Origin: an uncultured Bacilli bacterium
Lineage (GTDB): Bacteria > Bacillota_I > Bacilli_A > RF39 > UBA660
Direction: 5' to 3'
Length of the DNA stretch: 64,000 nt
NCBI GenBank assembly: GCA_934096815.1
Contig: CAKOMY010000002.1
Location: forward strand, 204,402 to 268,401
Below are positions 1 through 6,584 of the stretch, one piece after another; positions within the stretch are counted from its first letter, which is position 1, and each line of letters opens with the position of its first letter. The position numbers and the translations under genes were made by a program. Below the pieces are notes generated by a model that was not told where the DNA came from, ran no database searches, and saw only the letters and a program-made list of their open reading frames with translations.

Positions 1-264
1 AGCATTATTTTTTTCTTCAGCACTTACTGTTTGATCTAAAAGAATTCCTTGTAATTCAGCAATGACTTTTTGATCTTGATCGTCATCTTCAACACGTAGG
101 GCACTTAAAGTATCTTCTTCTTTTATATTTAAGACTTCACTTGTTGTAACAGGTGATGGTGTTAATTTAGTTAGAGTATTTTCATCCATGGCTACGTAGT
201 AAACTGAAAGTACTAAAATAATACTAAATAATGTTAAAAACCATAATTTTTGTTTATTAATCAT
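1..264 (-). CDS. spoIIIAH: Stage III sporulation protein AH (partial, N-terminus)
   Basis: The first 88 codons of a minus-strand gene that runs off the left edge. It begins MINKQKLWFLTLFSIILVLS and continues VYYVAMDEN, which matches the SpoIIIAH N-terminus (a KKQTVWLLTMLSL-like membrane anchor ending LSVYY). SpoIIIAH is a mother-cell membrane protein that pairs with forespore SpoIIQ to form the channel between the two compartments during engulfment. One membrane helix (residues about 6-26) is followed by an acidic, polar outer segment. Start chosen at 264 because a GGAGG ribosome site sits a few bases upstream. Unlike the usual spoIIIA operon, no spoIIIAG lies directly upstream; a leader with a 19-codon ORF does. 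The extracellular ring domain is outside the window. Confidence 0.85.
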   Translation of the reverse strand, partial: MINKQKLWFLTLFSIILVLSVYYVAMDENTLTKLTPSPVTTSEVLNIKEEDTLSALRVEDDDQDQKVIAELQGILLDQTVSAEEKNNA

Positions 265-322
265 TATATTCCTCCATATCAGTTAATTATATTAGGTACT
301 TTTAATTTTTATGATAAATTGA

Positions 323-382
323 TTATATAAATAAGAAAAATAATTTGTATAATAATTTTAAAATTACTTTAAATCTTGTCAT
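323..382 (-). CDS. 19-residue hydrophobic basic ORF, copy 1
   Basis: Reads MTRFKVILKLLYKLFFLFI, then TAA. A strong ribosome site (GGAAGGAGAAAAA) precedes the ATG. The same arrangement, a similar peptide of exactly the same length (lysines at 5, 9 and 13, leucine-rich between) and a closely similar leader recur at 1599-1658. The match in length, lysine spacing and start context argues for selection on the peptide. It could be a small membrane-active peptide (toxin-like) or a leader peptide. I do not recognise a family. It points toward spoIIIAH, whose start is 58 bases further on. Confidence 0.5.
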   Translation of the reverse strand: MTRFKVILKLLYKLFFLFI

Positions 383-520
383 AACTTTTTCTCCTTCCAT
401 TAATATTTTTTGTACGTACTAAAAACACCTTACTTGGTGCTTCTATAATATATATTGTAAAGAATAACCTAATTTACTTGTTATTTTATTAAAGTTGTGC
501 ACTTACTTGAGGCTATTAGG
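378..520. repeat. Leader repeat, copy 1
   Basis: About 140 bases closely matching 1654-1797 in the same orientation. Shared parts, read on the minus strand, are a promoter-like block ending in TATTATAGA, a short hairpin (GCACC/GGTGT) followed by T residues, a TACGTAC-containing spacer, and the GGAAGGAG ribosome site with the ATG of a 19-codon ORF. Copy 1 leads toward spoIIIAH, copy 2 toward the Rpn-like gene. Confidence 0.8.
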
Positions 521-542
521 ACTTATTTAAAATTGGATAAAA

Positions 543-587
543 TAAAAAAAGAAATATTATTAGTTATCTTGTAACTTTAATATTTCT
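543..587 (-). terminator. Terminator overlapping the end of the Rpn-like gene
   Basis: On the minus strand AGAAATATTA and TAATATTTCT form a perfect 10-bp stem (578-587 and 550-559) followed by a T-rich run. The last codons and the stop of the Rpn-like gene lie in the loop and stem. Confidence 0.7.
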
Positions 588-1570
588 TCTTTACTTAATT
601 CAGTTATTTTTGATATATCTTCAATTGATATATCCTTTTCTAACAATTTTTTTGCTATTTCTAATGATTTTTTAATTTCTCCTTGATTTATACCTTCTGT
701 AATTCCTTTTGCATGGCCTTCATTAAAACCTTCTGCATGACCTTCATTATATCCTTCAGATATACCTTCTTCTTTAGCAAATTTAAGATCAGTTTTTCTC
801 ATACTTTCTTCCATTGCTTTTTTATTATAATATATTAAATTAGATGTATCTTCTGAATATTCTTTCATAATTTTGGCAACCTCCTTTAAATCTTTATAAT
901 CTCCTGCTAATTCTTCCGTATATTTTACATCTATCGATACTAGCATATTTAAAAAACGCCTTGTCCAGTCATCTATATCCTCATTATACGGATTTTCAAA
1001 TAATTTATCAAGTCCTATATGAATTATAGTAAATGCTTCTGGATGTATACCTCCATTTAAATTATTCTTCAAATTATATACATTTATTATTCCTCCCATA
1101 AATTTTCTTGAATATAAATCGATATTAACTTGAATTACATTTACCGAATTTAATTCTTCACCAATTTTTTCTTGACTTAATATTAATCTATAAATATATT
1201 GGATATTTTTTATTAAAGTACTTTTATTTAAACTTGTATTTACTTCTATATTTACATATGTATTATTAGCAAATTTAAATAATGTATCCGTTGTCATCTT
1301 TTTATCATTAAATTTTAAATTAGGTAATGTAGTGTCAGTAAAATCTAATTGTTCTAAAGTTATATTTGCATATTTAGATGTTATAGTTAATAAATTAATT
1401 ATAATGTTAGAATCTAACTTACATAAATGTTTAAAGGCTCTATCTTCTATAAACGGTATTTGGAAATTCTTTTTCTTAATTATTTCACCTGATGGTTTTA
1501 TAATAAGACCATTTTTAATTTCATTAATTCTAGTAGCATAAACTGTTTTATCATTAAAATACGTTTTCAA
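560..1570 (-). CDS. Rpn family / PD-(D/E)XK nuclease-type protein
   Basis: A 336-residue protein of the Rpn/PDDEXK_2 class, which groups recombination-promoting nucleases and proteins once labelled transposases. An IEDRAFKHL segment near residue 40 resembles the family start. NIEVN near residue 108 sits where the catalytic E-x-Q/N motif is expected, and YIYRLILSQ follows. The C-terminal tail has the typical short repeats (EGYNEGHAEGFNEGHAKG) before a helical end. The start is uncertain. TTG at 1570 is the only start in frame. An ATG at 1599, overlapping the stop of the 19-codon ORF as TAATG, is one base out of frame across an A8 tract (1579-1586). Such genes are usually mobile and multicopy. 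Whether it cuts DNA here is unknown. Confidence 0.8.
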   Translation of the reverse strand: MKTYFNDKTVYATRINEIKNGLIIKPSGEIIKKKNFQIPFIEDRAFKHLCKLDSNIIINLLTITSKYANITLEQLDFTDTTLPNLKFNDKKMTTDTLFKFANNTYVNIEVNTSLNKSTLIKNIQYIYRLILSQEKIGEELNSVNVIQVNIDLYSRKFMGGIINVYNLKNNLNGGIHPEAFTIIHIGLDKLFENPYNEDIDDWTRRFLNMLVSIDVKYTEELAGDYKDLKEVAKIMKEYSEDTSNLIYYNKKAMEESMRKTDLKFAKEEGISEGYNEGHAEGFNEGHAKGITEGINQGEIKKSLEIAKKLLEKDISIEDISKITELSKEEILKLQDN

Positions 1571-1598
1571 CTTACGACTTTTTTTTCCGCATTTTTCA

Positions 1599-1658
1599 TT
1601 AAATATAAAATATTAATATTTTAGCTAAATACTTTAAAATTAATTTTAAATTAAACAT
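1599..1658 (-). CDS. 19-residue hydrophobic basic ORF, copy 2
   Basis: Reads MFNLKLILKYLAKILIFYI, then TAA. It has the GGAAGGAGAAAAA ribosome site and lysines at 5, 9 and 13 like the copy at 323-382. Its stop overlaps an ATG (TAATG) that would start the Rpn-like protein if the following A8 tract had nine A residues. This suggests translational coupling. Function is not recognised. Confidence 0.55.
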   Translation of the reverse strand: MFNLKLILKYLAKILIFYI

Positions 1659-1797
1659 AATTTTTTCTCCTTCCATATATATTTTTTCGTACGTACTAAA
1701 AACACCTTACTTGGCGCTTCTATAATATATATTGTAAAAGGTAACCCAATTTACTTGTTATTTTATTAAAGTTGTACACTTACTTACGATGTTAGGA
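1654..1797. repeat. Leader repeat, copy 2
   Basis: Partner of 378-520. On the minus strand it contains TTGGGT, 16 bases, then TATTAT as a possible promoter. A GCGCC/GGTGT hairpin with a short T run follows at about 1697-1717, then the ribosome site of the 19-codon ORF. The hairpin base pair that is A-T in copy 1 is G-T in copy 2, so pairing is kept. Confidence 0.8.
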
Positions 1798-1875
1798 ATT
1801 TTTTAAATTTAAAGAAAATAGAAAGTGTCATAAAATGAAATTTTTTAAAAAAAATTGTAAAAAAAACAAGTAAAC

Positions 1876-1904
1876 TTGATACTTTTATACTAAATATATA
1901 TATA
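1876..1904 (+). promoter_or_regulatory. Promoter of the bacteriocin export operon
   Basis: TTGATA, a 17-base spacer and TATATA. The transcript would start shortly before the GAGGGTGAT ribosome site of the exporter at 1917. Confidence 0.6.
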
Positions 1905-1916
1905 GAGGGTGATTAA

Positions 1917-3902
1917 ATGAAAGGATATATTGTTAGACAAGAAGAAGAAAAAGATTGTGGGGCTAGTTCATTAGCGTCAATTATTAAATATTATAATGGT
2001 TTTGTTCCATTAGAAGTAGTTAGATGTGATACATTAACTGATAATAAAGGCACTAATTTTTATAATATTAAGATGGCAGCCTTAAAATATGGTTTTGATT
2101 CAGTAGGAATTATTAATCAAGATGTATCTCCACCATATATAGTTCAAACTAGAATTAATAATTTTAATCATTTTATGGTTGTTTATGAAAAAAATAAAGA
2201 TAATGTAGTAGTTATGGATCCCGCAGTTGGTCTAACTAAATATACTTATCAAGAGTTTAATAAAATATTTACTGGATATATTTTAAAACTAATTCCTAAT
2301 GGGAAGATTGTTAGATATAAAAAGAAAAATGTTTATTTAGATTACTTGAAAAATTTAGCATATAAAAATAAGTTTAAAGTAATAATATGTTTGATATTTA
2401 CAATTATATTAATATTTTTAAGTATATTTCAGTCAATATTAATTAAAGATATTTTATTAGAAAATAAATATTTAAATATTTTTATTACCATTATCCTTAT
2501 GAAATTAATTATTAATTTTATTAAAAATGAATGCTTGATTAAATTAAATAAAAAAATAAATTTAGAAATAATTAACAATTACTTATCAAAATATTTTAAT
2601 CTCCCTTATAAATATTTGCATTTAAAATCTGTAGGTGATATCACTAACCGAATTAAAGACTTAAATAAAATAAAAAATTATTTAAGTACTGAAATTATTA
2701 ATTTTATTTTAAATGTTAGTTTAGGTTTAGTTTCCTTAATTATTCTTCTATATTTAGATTTGAAACTTACATTTATAGTTATATCTATTTACATAGTTGC
2801 TTATTTAATAAGTATTAAATTAAATAAAATTATTCTTAAAAATTATAATGACTTAATGGATAAAGATAATAATTATATGGATCATATATGTGAGTATATA
2901 GAAAAAATTATTACTATTAGTTCATTAAATTTAAATAGTTATTTTAAAAAGAAATTAGATATATATTCTAAAAATGTGACAGAAGCAAATTATTTATTAG
3001 ATAGAAATAATAATTATTTAAATACGTTAATGGAAACAGTTAACTCTTTAAGTTTAATTGTTATTTTGGGGTGCTTAAGTAGTAATTTAAAAATAGTTAT
3101 GATTTATTTGTTATATTTTGATTATTTAAAAGATACCTTTAATTATTTGATTACAATTAAACCAATTATTAAATATTTAAAGATGATGATTGATAGAATA
3201 AGTGGAATATATTATTTGGAATGCGATAATAAAAGTGAAGGATATTTATTTAATAATGGTGATATTATTGTTTCTAAATTAAATTATTATATAGGATTAA
3301 ATAAGATAATTAATAATAAAAGTTTTAAAATAAAACAGGGAAGTAAAGTGTTAATTAACGGAAATAATGGAAGTGGAAAGAGTACTTTAATTAATATTTT
3401 AACTAAGAATATAATTGATTATGATGGAAAAATAATAATAGGAAATTTGAATCTTAATGATATAAGCTATAATAGTTATTTAGATAATTTATCTTATGTT
3501 AATCAAAATAGTTATTTATTTGAAGATACAATAATTAATAATATTATTTTAGATAATGAATTAGATAAAGATAGACTAAATAAGATAATTAAAATAGTTA
3601 ATTTAGAAGATGCTATTAATAAGAAAGAAAATAAGCTAAATACGATAGTTAGAGATAATTTTAGTGGTGGAGAAAAACAAAAGATAATTATTGCAAGAAG
3701 TTTATATAAAAACTTTAATATCTTGATATTAGATGAAGCATTTTCGGAGATTGCGGTTAGAGAAAGAATTAAAATAATTAATAAGATTAATGAGGTTTAT
3801 AATGATAAGACAATTATTTATGTAAATCATTTTAATGATGATATTAATTATAATCAAATAATCTATATTTTAAATGATAGAAAGGAGAAGTGCGATGAAT
3901 GA
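1917..3902 (+). CDS. Peptidase-containing ABC exporter for double-glycine peptides
   Basis: A 661-residue half-transporter that should cleave leader peptides after a Gly-Gly pair and export the cores. The N-terminal C39 protease domain has the expected residues Q8, C14, H85 and D101. Membrane helices lie at about 150-300 and 375-420. The ATPase domain has a Walker A motif (GNNGSGKST, about 481-489), a signature motif (FSGGEKQ, about 582), Walker B (ILILDEAF, about 603) and an H-loop histidine (YVNHF). Length is slightly below the usual 690-730. Two double-glycine peptide genes start inside or just after its end, so substrate and exporter form one operon. No separate accessory (HlyD-like) or immunity gene is visible. 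Confidence 0.9.
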   Translation: MKGYIVRQEEEKDCGASSLASIIKYYNGFVPLEVVRCDTLTDNKGTNFYNIKMAALKYGFDSVGIINQDVSPPYIVQTRINNFNHFMVVYEKNKDNVVVMDPAVGLTKYTYQEFNKIFTGYILKLIPNGKIVRYKKKNVYLDYLKNLAYKNKFKVIICLIFTIILIFLSIFQSILIKDILLENKYLNIFITIILMKLIINFIKNECLIKLNKKINLEIINNYLSKYFNLPYKYLHLKSVGDITNRIKDLNKIKNYLSTEIINFILNVSLGLVSLIILLYLDLKLTFIVISIYIVAYLISIKLNKIILKNYNDLMDKDNNYMDHICEYIEKIITISSLNLNSYFKKKLDIYSKNVTEANYLLDRNNNYLNTLMETVNSLSLIVILGCLSSNLKIVMIYLLYFDYLKDTFNYLITIKPIIKYLKMMIDRISGIYYLECDNKSEGYLFNNGDIIVSKLNYYIGLNKIINNKSFKIKQGSKVLINGNNGSGKSTLINILTKNIIDYDGKIIIGNLNLNDISYNSYLDNLSYVNQNSYLFEDTIINNIILDNELDKDRLNKIIKIVNLEDAINKKENKLNTIVRDNFSGGEKQKIIIARSLYKNFNILILDEAFSEIAVRERIKIINKINEVYNDKTIIYVNHFNDDINYNQIIYILNDRKEKCDE

Positions 3903-4026
3903 TTATGAATTAAATAGGGTAACTGGTGGAAAAGCTAATTATTCTGTTTTAGCTATTATTGGTGGCTTAATTACTTTTTTAATTGGTGTTGTAGATGGTT
4001 TCATTCGTCCTCTTAAATGTAACTAA
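3895..4026 (+). CDS. Double-glycine bacteriocin precursor, peptide 1
   Basis: A 43-residue peptide. The leader MNDYELNRVTGG ends in Gly-Gly. The 31-residue core starts KANYSVLAIIGG, is strongly hydrophobic, contains GVVDG (a GxxxG motif) and ends RPLKCN. The ATG lies inside the exporter's last codons behind an AAAGGAG site, and its stop overlaps the ATG of the next gene (TAATG). A double-glycine leader, a GxxxG core, a C39 exporter upstream and a partner peptide downstream fit class IIb two-peptide bacteriocins. Activity and target are unknown. Confidence 0.8.
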   Translation: MNDYELNRVTGGKANYSVLAIIGGLITFLIGVVDGFIRPLKCN

Positions 4027-4178
4027 TGAAGGACATAGAACTTAATAAAATTACAGGTGGACAAACGATTAATGGAACTATTCTTAATGCTTTATCAAGA
4101 TTTATTAATACAATATTTGAGCTTGGTAGAGCAGTTGGATCATCTATACGTAGAGGAATGTCAAGAAACATGTGTTAA
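4026..4178 (+). CDS. Double-glycine bacteriocin precursor, peptide 2
   Basis: A 50-residue peptide. The leader MKDIELNKITGG closely matches that of peptide 1 (shared D-x-ELN-x-TGG pattern). The 38-residue core starts QTINGTILNALS, looks amphipathic and cationic, contains GRAVG (GxxxG) and ends SRNMC. The ATG overlaps the upstream stop and has no clear ribosome site of its own, so it is probably translated by coupling, giving near-equal amounts of the two peptides as expected for a two-peptide system. Both cores contain one cysteine near the C-terminus. Confidence 0.8.
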   Translation: MKDIELNKITGGQTINGTILNALSRFINTIFELGRAVGSSIRRGMSRNMC

Positions 4179-4224
4179 GTTCACAAAGCATTAATAATTT
4201 GGTATAATTTTGATGAGGTAACTA

Positions 4225-5307
4225 ATGAATAATGAAATAAAAAAAGTATTGTTTAAACTAGAAAAAAGTGGATTTGAGGCTTATGTTGTTGGTGGATATG
4301 TTAGAGATTACTTACTAGGAATAGAGTCTTTTGATGTAGATATATGTACTAACGCTCTTCCTAAGGATATTATTAAAGTATTTAAAATAAAAAAGGGAGT
4401 TAATAATTATGGCTCAATTCCTCTTAAGATTGGAAAATATAATTATGATATAACTACTTATAGAATGGATGGAGAATATATTAATCACAAACCTAAATCA
4501 ATAATATATGTAGATAATTTATTAGTTGATTTAAAAAGAAGAGATTTTACTATTAATGCATTATGTATGAATAGAGATGGAAAAGTATTTGATTATTTAA
4601 ATGGTACTAAAGACATTCAAGATAAAATTATTAGGACAATAGGAAATGCGGATAAAAGATTAAGTGAAGATCCTGTCAGAATACTTAGAACTATTAGATT
4701 TGCAATAGTACTTAATTTTAAATTAGATAATGATATTGCTAAATATATTAAAAATAATAAAGAAATTTTAAGAGATATTAGTTATTCAAGAAAAAAACAA
4801 GAATTAGAGAAAATATTTTCATCTAAAAATTTGGGTAAAGGATTAGAATATTTAAAAGAATTAGATTTATTAGATGAATTAGATATAAAGTATGATAAAA
4901 TAGTTGAAGTATCTGACGTTTTAGGAATATGGGCTCAAATAGATTTTAGTTCAAAATATCCTTTTACGAAACAATCACTTACAATGATAAAACAAATAAG
5001 AATAGTTGTTAATAATGGTAAAATAGATAATTTATCTTTACTTAAGTATGGTTTATATGTATGCTTAGTTGGTGGGGAAATATTAGGTTTTAGTAAAGAA
5101 GAAATTAATAAAATGGATAAACAAATGCCTATTCATAAGTTAAGTGATTTAAAAATAACGAATGATGATATAATGAATTTACTTGATATGGATGGCTCTC
5201 CTAAGTTAAAAAAGATATATGATGATGTTTTATTAAATGTACTTAATGGAAAACTTAAAAATAATAAAAAGATAATTAAAAAATATATAATTAAAAACTG
5301 GATGTGA
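4225..5307 (+). CDS. cca: CCA tRNA nucleotidyltransferase
   Basis: A 360-residue enzyme that adds or repairs the CCA end of tRNAs. The class II nucleotidyltransferase head has GGYVRDYLLG (23-32) and the metal-binding D37-V-D39. RRDFTINAL follows near residue 105 and EDPVRILRTIRFA near 152. A TATAAT about 17 bases before the ATG marks its own promoter. The gene is followed at 6 bases by dnaD and then nth, a cca-dnaD-nth grouping close to that of other Bacillota. A second, head-only nucleotidyltransferase lies at 42539-43066. Confidence 0.92.
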   Translation: MNNEIKKVLFKLEKSGFEAYVVGGYVRDYLLGIESFDVDICTNALPKDIIKVFKIKKGVNNYGSIPLKIGKYNYDITTYRMDGEYINHKPKSIIYVDNLLVDLKRRDFTINALCMNRDGKVFDYLNGTKDIQDKIIRTIGNADKRLSEDPVRILRTIRFAIVLNFKLDNDIAKYIKNNKEILRDISYSRKKQELEKIFSSKNLGKGLEYLKELDLLDELDIKYDKIVEVSDVLGIWAQIDFSSKYPFTKQSLTMIKQIRIVVNNGKIDNLSLLKYGLYVCLVGGEILGFSKEEINKMDKQMPIHKLSDLKITNDDIMNLLDMDGSPKLKKIYDDVLLNVLNGKLKNNKKIIKKYIIKNWM

Positions 5308-5313
5308 TAATTA

Positions 5314-5952
5314 ATGAATAGTAATTTTTTAGAAAGCTTAATTAAAGGAAAAGATTATATAATTAAGAAAGAATTTTTTCCTTTAATATTTGAATATAAA
5401 TTAACTTTAGAGGAATGTTTAATGTTAATTTATTTTATGAATCAAGATTCTCCTACTTTTGATGTAGAATTAATAAATAAAATAACGTGTATTAGTGTTA
5501 ATAAGATATTAGATTCTTTTACAAGTTTAACTAATAAAGGATTAATAAATATTGATGTTATTAAAAATGGTAATGTGGTTAGTGAAATTGTTAACTTGGA
5601 TACTATATATAAAACGATGGTTAATAATGTAAATAAGAGTAATAAAGTAGTTGTAAATAATAATATATTTGAAAAGTTTGAAAAAGAGTTTTCAAGGTCT
5701 TTATCACCAATGGAGTATGAAATAATTAATGATTGGCTTGATAAAAATGTTAGTGAAGAAATTATTTTAGGGGCACTTAAAGAAGCTACTTATAATGGAG
5801 TTACTAGTTTAAGATATATAGATAAGATAATTTATGATTGGACTAAAAAGGGATTTAAAACAATGGAGGATGTAAATAATCACTTGAAGAGCAGAAATGC
5901 ATTAGATAAGAATGTAAAAGAGATAAGTGATTATAATTGGTTAGATGAATAA
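5314..5952 (+). CDS. dnaD: DNA replication protein DnaD
   Basis: A 212-residue protein with a winged-helix N-terminal half (about 1-95) and a DnaB_2-type C-terminal domain (about 115-200). Near the end, YIDKIIYDWTKKGFKTMEDV is the typical YxxxIL.W...G..T motif region. DnaD works with DnaB and DnaI to load the replicative helicase in Bacillota. Its end overlaps the start of nth by 8 bases, as in B. subtilis where dnaD and nth are adjacent. Confidence 0.85.
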   Translation: MNSNFLESLIKGKDYIIKKEFFPLIFEYKLTLEECLMLIYFMNQDSPTFDVELINKITCISVNKILDSFTSLTNKGLINIDVIKNGNVVSEIVNLDTIYKTMVNNVNKSNKVVVNNNIFEKFEKEFSRSLSPMEYEIINDWLDKNVSEEIILGALKEATYNGVTSLRYIDKIIYDWTKKGFKTMEDVNNHLKSRNALDKNVKEISDYNWLDE

Positions 5953-6562
5953 GGAAATATACGATATATTAGATTATTATATACCTAATCCGAAATGTGA
6001 ATTAGATTATAATAGTCCTTTTGAATTATTAATTGCAACTATTTTAAGTGCTCAGTGTACGGATAAAAGAGTTAATATTGTTACAAAGGAATTATTTAAA
6101 AATTATGATATTAATAGTCTAGCTAATGCGAGTAAGAAAGATATTGAAGATATTATTAGGTCTTGTGGATCATATAGTAAAAAGAGCGAATATATAATTA
6201 CTGTTAGTAAAAGATTATTAATAGATTATAATGGGATAGTTCCAAATGATCGAAAATATTTAGAATCTTTACCGGGAGTTGGTAGAAAGACTACAAATGT
6301 AGTGCTTAAAAATATTTATAATGAACCTAGTATTCCAGTTGATACACATGTTGAAAGAGTTTCTAAAAGACTTGGATTTGCAGGGATAAATGATTCGGTT
6401 ACAATTATTGAGAAAAAATTAATGAAAAAAATTCCAAAAGATAAATGGAATAGAGTAAGCGAACAAATACTTTTATTTGGAAGATATTATTGTACTAGTA
6501 AAAATCCCAAATGTTTAGATTGTAAATTTAAAAATTATTGTAAGTATAAGAAAAACAGTTAG
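5945..6562 (+). CDS. nth: Endonuclease III
   Basis: A 205-residue base-excision repair glycosylase/AP lyase. The helix-hairpin-helix LPGVGRKTTNVV includes the catalytic lysine, and PVDTHVERVSKRLG includes the catalytic aspartate. The C-terminal cluster site has spacing C-x6-C-x2-C-x5-C (YCTSKNPKCLDCKFKNYC), so the 4Fe-4S cluster should be present. Its stop codon lies in the hairpin that terminates both this operon and the convergent ponA transcript. Confidence 0.93.
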   Translation: MNKEIYDILDYYIPNPKCELDYNSPFELLIATILSAQCTDKRVNIVTKELFKNYDINSLANASKKDIEDIIRSCGSYSKKSEYIITVSKRLLIDYNGIVPNDRKYLESLPGVGRKTTNVVLKNIYNEPSIPVDTHVERVSKRLGFAGINDSVTIIEKKLMKKIPKDKWNRVSEQILLFGRYYCTSKNPKCLDCKFKNYCKYKKNS

Positions 6563-6584
6563 AAGTGATTCTAACTGTTTTTTA
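6551..6584. terminator. Bidirectional terminator between nth and ponA
   Basis: AAACAGTTAGAA, gtga, TTCTAACTGTTT, with A and T runs on either side. It holds the nth stop codon and ends at the ponA stop, so the two convergent genes share it. Confidence 0.85.
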
